Part shown: positions 1 through 7,929 of the stretch, in pieces
Layout of the letters: every line of letters starts with the position of its first letter
How positions within the stretch are numbered: the stretch's first letter is position 1
DNA from: Bacteroidota bacterium
Lineage (GTDB): Bacteria > Bacteroidota > Ignavibacteria > Palsa-1295
Length of the DNA: 35,240 nucleotides
NCBI GenBank assembly: GCA_021825235.1
Contig: JAKAIL010000007.1
Span: 1-35,240 of the forward strand
Reading direction: 5' to 3'
Notes under the pieces: generated by a model
Database searches by the model: none
Seen by the model: only the letters and a program-made list of their open reading frames with translations
What the model was told of the DNA's origin: nothing
Position numbers and translations under genes: made by a program

Positions 1-1813
1 GCAGATTTAATGAATTTGGAAACTGCTTAATGTACTTTATCTCGGTGTGAAAATCGTTTCCGAAATTCGTCGAGGCGTAAGATGACGAGTAATAGCCATT
101 GTGATCCGCGGAAGTGCCGTAGTCGCCCCAGGTAATATAGGAAGGGTAGGCGTATGTCGGGTTCGGGCCAGCCGTTTCGGCATAGGTATTTAATGGAACT
201 TGCTTCTCGGTTACAACACCAGTCGTATTATTTACCTCCTTGACATCGGCTACTGCATCGATCTCATAAACCGGATCAGAATTCTTCAGGCCATCATAGA
301 GATGCTGCGAATTATCTAAGCGGTAGATAAAATCAAGGTATAGGATCTTACCATTCCCGAGAAAATCACCGTTGCCCGACAATTGTCCGCTTGCATTCAA
401 ATTGTAATCGAGAAAAACGCCGGTTCCATTATCGGCGCCCTGCGCTATTTGCCATTCCTTCCCGTTGCTTCCACCGTAGCCACCAGCTTTGGTGGTAAGT
501 TGTCTCCACGGCCCGAGTGGAAAGCCCGGTGGTAACCCGATAGGTGCTTGACCCCTATTCTCACACCAATTGCAAGCCACGTCATTCTGCTCATCCGCAA
601 CCCATATTGTATTTTGGATCGGCTCCGCCGAATTGGCATCCGGCGTTTGATAAAAGGGATTTGGGTTATTGGGATCGTGATAAAAACAGACAAGATCGCC
701 TGGGCCATACGTAATACCCGAGTTGTCGCCCGGATTTGGAACCCAAATGGCGGGTTCCCAATCATTGTTGGCAGGTGCATTGTCACCGCTGTTGGTAGTA
801 AGACAGTAATAAACCCACTTCCGGCCACTTCCATCAGCATAATAAACGTATTGGCCATTCGTATATCCCCCTGCGGGGTTTTGCGTCCACTGGCTTATCG
901 GGGCAAGGAAGTTGTTTGCGGAGCCGTCCCCCCAATCGCTCGCTCCGGCGGCCGGCTCTTGCGAAGCCTGTTCATCGGTGTTACACTGCCAGAGATATCC
1001 GTTATGAATAGCATATTCGCCCTTCCAGCATTTGAGTCCCGTTGACCATACCACCGGGTTCATCCATACAGACCAATGGGCGTCTTCCGGCGGAACTGTT
1101 GTGGAAGCGGAAGACGCCGTGCAGCGCCATAGCACCCCGGCATACGTAACATAATCGGCGAGCCCGGCAGAATTGCTTTTGCTATAACTGTGACCTGAAA
1201 CCCACGGTCTCGGAGTCTGCACCTGCGCCCAATAGGTGGTTTTCCCATCCGACGACTGTGCAGTAAGCGATCTCTGTGTATTGGTGGTGACGCATACCCA
1301 CTGGGCTCCGCTTGGATCCGTGACGAGGTTCCCCGGCTGGTACGTGGCATTTGGATCCCACGGTGGAGCGTACCATGCGTTATTCAAATCCCATGCCGAG
1401 AGGCCTACTTCATTCGATGCGAGATCGATATCCGATTCGAAATAATAGGGATTATAACCGAGACCGAAGGTCCCTGAAGGGAAAAAGTAATCCACGCCGT
1501 TGACCCCATTGGTGGCACGGTCCCCTCCGAAGCCAATGGCAGCCTGTCCGGAACCCAAATTCAGGGGAGCTCCATTGTACCACATGTTCAGGCCAAGCTG
1601 GGGAAGGTAGGTGCTTTCATTCCCACCGATACCAAGCCCATTCAATAGCCCACCGAGGGGGAACACCGAAACCGGCGGTGATGGCGGCTGTGGCGATGGT
1701 GCTTGTGCCTGAACGGGTGCATGTGCTAATGCGAACAGTGCGAGCGCGCAAAATATGCGCCGAAGTCCGGATAGTTCCGTCCGGGGATGAGATGTTGTTT
1801 GCGAGTGTGCCAT
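1..1813 (-). CDS. Secreted protein with tandem CBM5/12-like repeats (3' end outside window)
   Basis: I read this frame directly: it is open for 604 codons from ATG at 1813 to the window edge, and the ORF track misses it because no stop lies inside. The N-terminus has a signal peptide (hydrophobic run ending in VQAQA, about residues 18-38). From about residue 143 to 405 there are five repeats of the pattern W-x(n)-Y-x-x-G-x-x-V-x(n)-G-x-x-W-x-C-x(n)-W, for example YQPGNLV...QWVCVT and YAIHNGYLWQCNT, which resemble chitin/cellulose-binding CBM5/12 modules. The start lies 40 bp after the stop of the upstream secreted-protein gene, so the two are probably one operon. The C-terminus and any T9SS sorting domain are not visible. 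A secreted polysaccharide-binding or adhesive role is inference; that it is a real gene is well supported. Confidence 0.8.
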   Translation of the reverse strand, partial: MAHSQTTSHPRTELSGLRRIFCALALFALAHAPVQAQAPSPQPPSPPVSVFPLGGLLNGLGIGGNESTYLPQLGLNMWYNGAPLNLGSGQAAIGFGGDRATNGVNGVDYFFPSGTFGLGYNPYYFESDIDLASNEVGLSAWDLNNAWYAPPWDPNATYQPGNLVTDPSGAQWVCVTTNTQRSLTAQSSDGKTTYWAQVQTPRPWVSGHSYSKSNSAGLADYVTYAGVLWRCTASSASTTVPPEDAHWSVWMNPVVWSTGLKCWKGEYAIHNGYLWQCNTDEQASQEPAAGASDWGDGSANNFLAPISQWTQNPAGGYTNGQYVYYADGSGRKWVYYCLTTNSGDNAPANNDWEPAIWVPNPGDNSGITYGPGDLVCFYHDPNNPNPFYQTPDANSAEPIQNTIWVADEQNDVACNWCENRGQAPIGLPPGFPLGPWRQLTTKAGGYGGSNGKEWQIAQGADNGTGVFLDYNLNASGQLSGNGDFLGNGKILYLDFIYRLDNSQHLYDGLKNSDPVYEIDAVADVKEVNNTTGVVTEKQVPLNTYAETAGPNPTYAYPSYITWGDYGTSADHNGYYSSSYASTNFGNDFHTEIKYIKQFPNSLNL

Positions 1814-1853
1814 TTTCGGCCTCTGAATCTTGTGATGAGAACGATGAACAGGA

Positions 1854-3641
1854 TCATCGCACGATGACGAGCTTCGCTCGTGCCTCGTGCCGTGATCCGT
1901 GAATTAAAACTTCATACACTCCTGAGGCGAGATGCGGGAAATACATCCGCTCTTGCTCGGCGCCTCCAAGCATTCGGATGGTTCCCGATTGTACGACCTC
2001 GCCTAAAAGGTTATACACTTCATAATCTGCCATTTCCGCTTCCGGCCACATAATGGTTGCCACGCTCCACAAGCGTGTCGGATTTGGCGAAAGCGTAAAT
2101 GCGATACCATTCCGGGTAGGTATGTCTTTTACCTGCGCCCATTGTGAATCGAGGTGAACCGGAATTTGATCCGTGCCATAATAGAGCCACAATGTGCCTG
2201 GGAAACTGGAAGTGAGATCATCTCTTGACCGTCCTTCCAGGAAATCTTCCAGTGAATCGGAGTTAGCCGTCAGCGTATCTCCTCCGCCGGCGGAAGTGGA
2301 CCGGTTCCAAATGTCGATCTTATTGTCAAGCGCTTTGCCGGTCATATAAAAATTATCCCACCAGGAATCGCCCCAGCCGGCTTCGACTAATATGAGATGA
2401 TTGCCCGTGCCGGTCATATCTCCAGCATCCTCGGGCGGGAATTGGCACCAATCGTAGTCAGGGCTCGATCCGAATCCAAACTTTGGGTGTGTAATCGCGA
2501 ATGCAGCGCTATCGAGCGTAAGTCTGTAACTACCGAAATCCGGATTGCCCCGAAAGATGTAAATAGAAAGTGGTGATGATCCGGAGTCGATGAAGCCGAC
2601 CATAAGCAGATCAACCGAGCTATCGATTCTTCCCCTGGGCAAAGCCCGCATTGGAGTATAGAAGGGCAACACAAAGCCGGAACCATTCCCATTGAAATGC
2701 ACAAACCAATATGGTGGAATAAAAAAAGTGTCGTTGGTAACTTCCTGCTCGAACTTCCCGAGTGAAAATGGTGGATCGTTCCTGTAATAACATAAATTGC
2801 CCCTCGGATCGGCGACAATAAGATCATCCCGGCCTACGCCTCGAAAATCGCCCTGGATGCAATCCCGAGTCGCAGTTGACGTTGGTTTCATCGGGTACCA
2901 CAAGAGAGAAGTATCCTCAGTCACAGTATCCCTGCCAAATAATTTACTGCCCCCGCGGTACAAGAGAAGATAGGCAGTATCATGGGATGCGAACGGGAAT
3001 ACCGTATCCCGCCAATCCGTATAAGCACTAAGCACGATGTCGTCAACCGTATCGTTCATAAGATGTGCCAGGTACGGTTGTATAAGGTTCCTGCCAAATC
3101 CAAAATCGCCTTTAGAATTACCCCGGGGGATATTGGGTAACAAGTCAGTGTACCGGGTTGAGTCATAGTTCCCTTCTCCATCCGACCAATATATTCTCCA
3201 GATTCCCCTGACAAAAAGATCGAGGTGCTTTGTATCTCGAAAGTGGCCGGCGACGAAACCATCATAATAGGAAAGAAAGAAGGGATCAAAATTCTGGATG
3301 TGTTGCTTCAACTTATGGAGATCGAACGTCGGCCCCGTTTCCACTTGCGCCAGCGCTACGGAGGGGGAGAGGTTTCCGATGAACATATTGCCATAACTTC
3401 CATCGGGCTTTGGCCCGAGGTTTATTAGAGCGCTCATTCCCAAAAGCTGCCCCGGCGCACCCATGATTGTATCCATCTCGCTCGGGTCGCCAATTTGCGG
3501 GAAGTAGCAATTCGAGTCCAGCGAGGGGTTTTGGAAGGGTGGGTTGCTTTGGGCATACACCACCACCGGGCCAGAAGCCGCAACCATGGTTGCGAAAACG
3601 GCCCATACGAGCAGCAAAGCAGAAATTCGAAGTACTTTCAT
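1854..3641 (-). CDS. T9SS-exported protein with FG-GAP/VCBS-like N-terminal region
   Basis: This is a secreted protein of unknown function, 595 aa from the chosen start. The ORF track starts at a TTG (3659). I prefer ATG at 3641 because it begins a clean signal peptide (MKVLRISALLLVW...VVVYAQS) and has a GAGGG about 11 nt upstream. The middle holds repeats like GDFRGVGRDDLIVADPRGN and VDDIVLSAYTDW, the look of FG-GAP/VCBS beta-propeller blades. The last 80 residues form a type-A T9SS sorting domain (LSPNPT..., YEVYNLLGEVV, GVYEVLIHG, KLVIVR), so the product should cross the outer membrane by T9SS and become surface-attached or released. It is first in a likely two-gene operon with the CBM-repeat protein. 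The family features are visible; the ligand is unknown. Confidence 0.85.
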   Translation of the reverse strand: MKVLRISALLLVWAVFATMVAASGPVVVYAQSNPPFQNPSLDSNCYFPQIGDPSEMDTIMGAPGQLLGMSALINLGPKPDGSYGNMFIGNLSPSVALAQVETGPTFDLHKLKQHIQNFDPFFLSYYDGFVAGHFRDTKHLDLFVRGIWRIYWSDGEGNYDSTRYTDLLPNIPRGNSKGDFGFGRNLIQPYLAHLMNDTVDDIVLSAYTDWRDTVFPFASHDTAYLLLYRGGSKLFGRDTVTEDTSLLWYPMKPTSTATRDCIQGDFRGVGRDDLIVADPRGNLCYYRNDPPFSLGKFEQEVTNDTFFIPPYWFVHFNGNGSGFVLPFYTPMRALPRGRIDSSVDLLMVGFIDSGSSPLSIYIFRGNPDFGSYRLTLDSAAFAITHPKFGFGSSPDYDWCQFPPEDAGDMTGTGNHLILVEAGWGDSWWDNFYMTGKALDNKIDIWNRSTSAGGGDTLTANSDSLEDFLEGRSRDDLTSSFPGTLWLYYGTDQIPVHLDSQWAQVKDIPTRNGIAFTLSPNPTRLWSVATIMWPEAEMADYEVYNLLGEVVQSGTIRMLGGAEQERMYFPHLASGVYEVLIHGSRHEARAKLVIVR

Positions 3642-3687
3642 GGTAACAGTAACCCTCAAATGGAAGGAACGTTACACTAACCGGGTA

Positions 3688-3695
3688 CAAATCTA
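3688..3695 (-). promoter_or_regulatory. Possible Bacteroidota-type -7 promoter element (TAGATTTG)
   Basis: Read on the minus strand, TAGATTTG fits the TAnnTTTG consensus and lies 47 bp upstream of the ATG at 3641. I see no convincing -33 TTTG at the right distance, so this is tentative. Confidence 0.3.
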
Positions 3696-3808
3696 CGGCA
3701 AAAATTTTGGGCGTGTGTGAAACAGGACTCTGCCTTCAACCCGCCCTGCACTCTGCCTAAATCATTACTTTTCGAGAACTAAGCGTCGAATTCTACGGAT
3801 GTGATGTC

Positions 3809-5119
3809 ATGTCGCGTCCAATGAAAGCCAGAACCGCAACCGGCATGAACTCCGTGCTGACCCCCGGTGCCTCCGTTGCCGCCGGAGGCGAAGCCACGTT
3901 CACGGTCTCCGAACTCACGAAAGCGATCCGCGGCGTGCTGGAGCCAGCATTCACGAATGTCATCGTCGAAGGCGAAATTTCCAACTTTATTGACCACCGC
4001 TCCGGCCACCGCTATTGGACGCTCAAAGACGCGGAATCCCAAATCTCCTGCGTATTCTGGAAAAGCCGGATGCTTTCGTTCGAGCTTCGGGACGGAATGA
4101 AGGTCATCTGCCGAGGGCGGCTTACGGTCTATCCGCCGCGAGGGAACTATCAGCTCGATGTCTTCCAGGTACGCCCGAGCGGCATTGGCGATCTGGAACT
4201 TGCCTATCAGGAACGATACAATCGGCTGCGTGCCGAAGGCCTTTTCGATGAACGCCGCAAGCGGCCCATTCCCCGGTTCCCGCAGACGATTGGTATCGTT
4301 ACCAGCGAAAATGGCGCGGCCCTGCACGATATTCTCACGACACTGGAACGGCGCTGGCCGCTGGCGCGCGTCCTTTTGAGACCCGCCTCCGTGCAGGGCA
4401 TCGGAGCGGAGCTGGAGATTGCGCAGGCGATAAGGGAATTTAATATGCTTACTCCCCCTCCACCCCCCAACCCCCTCCTCTTGCAGAGGAGGGGGAGTGA
4501 TATACCAGACGTGCTCATCGTGGGCCGTGGCGGCGGTTCCCTCGAAGACCTTTGGTGCTTTAACGAGGAAGCGGTTGCGCGGGCAATCTTCGCATCGAAG
4601 ATACCGGTTATCAGCGCCGTGGGACATGAAGTTGATTTTACGATTGCCGATTTCGTTGCCGATCTTCGCGCGCCGACTCCAACGGCTGCCGCTGAACTCG
4701 CCACACCGCATCAGGGCGAACTACTGGGATTTATTACCGCCGAAGAACTGGGGCTCGCCCGGCTTGTGCGCGCACGGCTGAACGCACTGAATCTTCTCAT
4801 CGAGAAAGCTTCGGATTCTCGCTCGCTCGTTGGCGGCCTCAGAAATGTAATCGCCACGCGCCGCGCGGAATTGAATGCAGAGATTTTGGGCGCATCCCGC
4901 GCGGCTATCCATTCCGTTGAACGGATCCGCCTTAAGTTCGAACGTGATACCGCCAGGCTTGCCGCGATGAACCCCGACCGCGTGCTCGACCGCGGCTACA
5001 CCGCGCTTGAATCTCTGGACGGGAAGATTATCCCACGCCTTTCACAGCTTTTGGAACGCGAAGAAAAAAGCGGCATTCTCATCTTTGCCGATGGAAGGAT
5101 AACCGTTCGTTTCGACTAA
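3809..5119 (+). CDS. xseA: Exodeoxyribonuclease VII large subunit XseA
   Basis: XseA is the catalytic large subunit of exonuclease VII, which degrades single-stranded DNA to short oligonucleotides together with XseB. The N-terminal OB-fold is clear (TFTVSELTKAIRGVLE, VEGEISNF, GHRYWTLKD, about residues 29-125). The central domain keeps IGIVTSENGAALHDI, VLIVGRGGGSLEDLW, AVGHEVDFTIADFVAD and APTPTAAAEL, and the C-terminus keeps LDRGYTALES and DGRITVRFD. At 436 aa it is close to the family norm. Between IREFN and IPDVLIVGRGGGS it carries an extra proline-rich stretch of about 16 residues encoded by a palindromic repeat (listed separately). The first ATG is used; an internal ATG at residue 13 is also possible because neither has a strong Shine-Dalgarno. 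xseB follows 64 bp downstream. Confidence 0.97.
   Translation: MSRPMKARTATGMNSVLTPGASVAAGGEATFTVSELTKAIRGVLEPAFTNVIVEGEISNFIDHRSGHRYWTLKDAESQISCVFWKSRMLSFELRDGMKVICRGRLTVYPPRGNYQLDVFQVRPSGIGDLELAYQERYNRLRAEGLFDERRKRPIPRFPQTIGIVTSENGAALHDILTTLERRWPLARVLLRPASVQGIGAELEIAQAIREFNMLTPPPPPNPLLLQRRGSDIPDVLIVGRGGGSLEDLWCFNEEAVARAIFASKIPVISAVGHEVDFTIADFVADLRAPTPTAAAELATPHQGELLGFITAEELGLARLVRARLNALNLLIEKASDSRSLVGGLRNVIATRRAELNAEILGASRAAIHSVERIRLKFERDTARLAAMNPDRVLDRGYTALESLDGKIIPRLSQLLEREEKSGILIFADGRITVRFD
4451..4498. repeat. 48-bp palindromic C/G-rich repeat inserted in frame in xseA
   Basis: The core is a perfect inverted repeat: CCCCCTCCTCT (4471-4481), loop TGC, AGAGGAGGGGG (4485-4495). A second arm, ACTCCCCCTC (4451-4460), also pairs with GAGGGGGAGT (4489-4498). 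The 48 bp add exactly 16 codons (TPPPPPNPLLLQRRGS) at a place where XseA homologues have only a short linker before the conserved DVLIVGRGGGS motif. That this is a dispersed genomic repeat is inference. Confidence 0.8.
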
Positions 5120-5183
5120 GGGAAGAGGAGCCATTCACCCATAAACGTGACTTTAAAGCTCCGGCTATTGTTGCAGAATATCC

Positions 5184-5474
5184 ATGGCAAAAACTTCCAC
5201 CCGCAAATCTTCCGCAGCCGACGAAGCCCCGTCCTTCGAATCCGAATTCGAACGGCTGACCGTAATCGTCGATAAGCTCGAACAAGGCAATGTCCCGCTG
5301 GCCGAAATGCTGACGCTTTATGAAGAGGCGATGACACTCTCGGCGCGCCTCAAACAGGTCCTCACCGAGGCGGAATTACGCGTCGAAAAGCTGGCGGCGG
5401 TGCATGAGGAGGGGGTAATGGAAATGGGTATCCGGGAAGAGAACAATTTGCCCGATTCCGAGGATTTATTTTAA
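5184..5474 (+). CDS. xseB: Exodeoxyribonuclease VII small subunit XseB
   Basis: XseB binds in several copies to XseA to form exonuclease VII. The 96-aa protein has the family pattern SFESEFERLTVIVDKLEQGNVPL, then LYEEAMTLSARLKQVLTEAELRVEKL, which is the two-helix coiled coil of this small family. Residues 1-17 form a basic/polar N-terminal extension, and the C-terminus (PDSEDLF) is acidic as usual. It lies 64 bp downstream of xseA on the same strand, the common operon order. Its last codons contain one copy of the 14-bp direct repeat that brackets the following pseudogene. Confidence 0.95.
   Translation: MAKTSTRKSSAADEAPSFESEFERLTVIVDKLEQGNVPLAEMLTLYEEAMTLSARLKQVLTEAELRVEKLAAVHEEGVMEMGIREENNLPDSEDLF
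5457..5470. repeat. 14-bp direct repeat, left copy (TCCGAGGATTTATT)
   Basis: This is identical to 5928-5941. It lies in the last codons of xseB and marks the left edge of the ATPase pseudogene segment. It could be a duplication made when that segment was acquired. Confidence 0.7.
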
Positions 5475-5478
5475 GCAT

Positions 5479-5899
5479 GCATTAGATTTCCAAAATATCT
5501 CAAGGCTTTTAGCCCCATTCAATCCGTGGTGGCATGCCACAGATGCATCAGCTAATTCAGGATCTAATAGCACAAGGAAAAAATCCTCGGCATACCCTCT
5601 ATTACTCGATGGATGATCCAGCGCTCTTACTCAATACCGGGAGCGCGACGAGGAAATAGACTTCATTGTACATGCCGGGACGGAACCGCTACCTCCCCGT
5701 TGAAGTCAAATATCGCGAGCAAATCTCCGATCGCGATACTCAGATGCTTCGAAGATTTCAATCGAGGTATTTGAAGTGCGTTCGACCGATATTGGTCATC
5801 ACGAAAAGCTGGGAGGACTTCGGTAATGCCGTGGCTCCAAACGACACACGCGAAGTATTTCGATGGCCCCTTCCCCTTTTTCTCATCATGTTTGGCTGA
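5479..5899 (+). pseudogene. Decayed AAA-type ATPase with DUF4143-like C-terminus
   Basis: Four pieces lie in the right order but in shifting frames. (1) 5479-5550 reads ALDFQNISRLLAPFNPWW, like the N-terminus of this ATPase family. (2) 5534-5659 reads MHQLIQDLIAQGKNPRHTLYYSMDDPALLL, the stretch that normally follows the Walker A loop, ending at TAG. (3) 5635-5679 in a third frame reads YRERDEEIDFIVHAG, the restriction-endonuclease-like motif. (4) 5672-5899, back in the frame of piece 2, reads NRYLPVEVKYRE to PLPLFLIMFG, an intact family C-terminus. The P-loop and most of the middle (several hundred residues) are absent, so no function remains. The ORF track shows only piece 4 (5666-5899), which should not be called a gene. 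Identification is from family knowledge by eye. Confidence 0.8.
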
Positions 5900-5927
5900 G
5901 GCTATTTGCGTGAACGTTTTCCCCCAA

Positions 5928-5941
5928 TCCGAGGATTTATT
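5928..5941. repeat. 14-bp direct repeat, right copy (TCCGAGGATTTATT)
   Basis: This is identical to 5457-5470, ends 9 bp before the dxs start codon and supplies a GAGG that may act as a distant ribosome-binding site. The spacing between copies is 471 bp. Confidence 0.7.
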
Positions 5942-5950
5942 CTGATTATC

Positions 5951-7915
5951 ATGACCGCACCGGACATCTCTTACCCCCTCCTGAGCACCATCGACACTCC
6001 AGAAGACCTTCGCAAGCACCCCGTGAGCGATCTTCCTGCGATTTGCGACGACGTCCGCGAATATCTCATCGATACCATCGCGCAGACGGGCGGCCATTTC
6101 GGTGCGGGTCTGGGCGTTGTGGAACTCACGGTCGCGCTCCATTATGCGCTGGATACGCCCAACGACAAGCTCGTGTGGGACGTAGGCCATCAGGCGTATC
6201 CTCATAAGATATTAACGGGCCGGAAAGACCGGCTCAAAACCATCCGCCAAAAGGATGGGCTGGCGCCATTCCTCAAACGCGAGGAGAGCCAGTACGATGT
6301 ATTCGGCGCAGGTCATGCATCGACCTCCATCAGTGCCGCGCTGGGCATTGCTACCGCCCGCGATTACGCCGGCGAGGACTACAAAGTCGTTGCCGTTATT
6401 GGCGATGGTTCCATGACGGGCGGCATTGCCTACGAAGCGCTCAATAATTGCGGTATACTCAAGAAGGACATACTTGTCATCTTGAATGACAACCAAATGT
6501 CCATCGCGCCCAACGTATGGGCCTTGCACGAGCATTTTAATTCGTTTATTACGAATCCAGCGCTCCGCAAATTCAAGGACCAGGTCTGGGAGAAATTGAG
6601 CGGTCACACGCTGCTCCGTTCCGCGGGAGCGAAACTCGTCGATGCCATGAAAGCGGCGATGACGCCGGGCATGATGTTCGAATCGCTCGGCTTCAAGTAT
6701 TTTGGCCCGATTGCAGGCCACAATGTTACGCGGCTCGTCGAAATGCTCCAGTTCCTGAAGCTGCAGAGCGGCCCACTGCTCCTCCACGTGATTACGGAGA
6801 AGGGCAAGGGATATGCGCCAGCCGAGTCGCACGTGCAGCGCTATCATGCAGCCTCCGGCGCGTTCGATAAAGTTACCGGCCTCGCCGTCTCGAAGCCCGT
6901 GCTGGGCCCGCAGCCCCCGGAATACACGAAAGTTTTCGGCAAAGCCATGGCCGAGTTGTGCAAGGTCAATCCCAAGGTTGTTGGCATCACCGCCGCCATG
7001 CCGGATGGGACCGGCCTGAACCTTCTTCAGAAGGAAGTTCCAGACAAGTTCTTCGACGTTGGCATTGCCGAGCAGCACGCGGTAACCTTTGCCGCCGGCA
7101 TGGCCACGGAAGGCATGGTCCCGGTCTGCGCCATCTACTCCACCTTTCTCCAGCGCGCGTTCGACCAAATCATTCACGATGTCGCGCTCCAAAAGTTACC
7201 AGTCATTTTTGCAATGGACCGCGCTGGCATCGTTGGCGCGGACGGCCCAACGCACCACGGCGCGTTCGATCTCTCCTACCTGCGGCTCATCCCGAACATT
7301 ACCATCATGGTCCCAAAGGACGAGCAGGAATTGCGGGATATGCTCTTCACCGCGGTAGAGCATGCCTCCGCGCGCTCCGGGCCGATGGCGATACGCTATC
7401 CGCGTGGGGCAGGAATCGGGGTGCCGTTAGCGGACCACGGCTTTAGCAACGTTCCCATTGGGCACGGGGAAATGCTGCGCGATGGCGAGGAGGCCGTTAT
7501 AATCGGAGTCGGGCCGATGCTGTACGAAGCGATAAAAGCCGCAGAGGATTTGGAACGGAAAGGGATGTCCGTAGCGGTTGCCAATGCGCGGTTTGTCAAG
7601 CCACTCGATGCGGCACTAATAGATGGGCTTGCAGCGCGTTTCAAGCATATCATCACACTCGAGGAGAATGTCGTAGCCGGTGGGTTTGGAAGCGCGGTGT
7701 CGGAGTTCCTCGCGTCGCGGAAAACGGAGGACAAGCTAAAGCCGGATGAGCGATCATCCGTCCTCCACCTGGGCCTGCCGGACCGCTTCATCGAGCATGG
7801 CTCGCCGGCTGGACTTCTGGAAGATTGCGGACTTAGCCGCGAGGGAATCCGGGAACGGGTACAGCAACTCCTTGCAACCCGGCAGCTCGAGCCCGCCACT
7901 CGGGCGGTCCGCTAA
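5951..7915 (+). CDS. dxs: 1-deoxy-D-xylulose-5-phosphate synthase
   Basis: Dxs condenses pyruvate and glyceraldehyde-3-phosphate to DXP, the first step of the MEP isoprenoid pathway, and also feeds thiamine and pyridoxal synthesis. Conserved features are all present: WDVGHQAYPHKILTGR (catalytic His about residue 80), the thiamine-diphosphate motif GDGSMTGG (about 151) to NDNQMSI (about 179), the catalytic Glu in DVGIAEQHAVTFAAG (about 374), and DRAGIVGADGPTHHGAFDLSYLR in the transketolase-like domain. The length of 654 aa fits the family. The ORF track begins at a TTG (5906); I prefer ATG at 5951, which gives a normal N-terminus. It lies downstream of the ATPase pseudogene and was probably once next to xseB. 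It ends 14 bp from the stop of the convergent secreted-protein gene. Confidence 0.97.
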   Translation: MTAPDISYPLLSTIDTPEDLRKHPVSDLPAICDDVREYLIDTIAQTGGHFGAGLGVVELTVALHYALDTPNDKLVWDVGHQAYPHKILTGRKDRLKTIRQKDGLAPFLKREESQYDVFGAGHASTSISAALGIATARDYAGEDYKVVAVIGDGSMTGGIAYEALNNCGILKKDILVILNDNQMSIAPNVWALHEHFNSFITNPALRKFKDQVWEKLSGHTLLRSAGAKLVDAMKAAMTPGMMFESLGFKYFGPIAGHNVTRLVEMLQFLKLQSGPLLLHVITEKGKGYAPAESHVQRYHAASGAFDKVTGLAVSKPVLGPQPPEYTKVFGKAMAELCKVNPKVVGITAAMPDGTGLNLLQKEVPDKFFDVGIAEQHAVTFAAGMATEGMVPVCAIYSTFLQRAFDQIIHDVALQKLPVIFAMDRAGIVGADGPTHHGAFDLSYLRLIPNITIMVPKDEQELRDMLFTAVEHASARSGPMAIRYPRGAGIGVPLADHGFSNVPIGHGEMLRDGEEAVIIGVGPMLYEAIKAAEDLERKGMSVAVANARFVKPLDAALIDGLAARFKHIITLEENVVAGGFGSAVSEFLASRKTEDKLKPDERSSVLHLGLPDRFIEHGSPAGLLEDCGLSREGIRERVQQLLATRQLEPATRAVR

Positions 7916-7929
7916 GATTCGTTCCGGAT

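Noticed and set aside
548-1045. 165-aa plus-strand ORF
   Set aside because: It is the shadow of the open minus-strand frame with signal peptide and CBM-like repeats; no domain or ribosome-binding site of its own.
3779-4711. 310-aa minus-strand ORF opposite xseA
   Set aside because: xseA motifs are unmistakable on the plus strand; this frame shows none.
5666-5899. 77-aa ORF as an intact small gene
   Set aside because: It starts at a TTG inside the IDFIV codons and is only the C-terminal piece of the broken ATPase.
6212-7192. 326-aa minus-strand ORF opposite dxs
   Set aside because: It lies fully antisense to the strongly conserved dxs and has shadow-type composition (rich in Arg, His, Glu).
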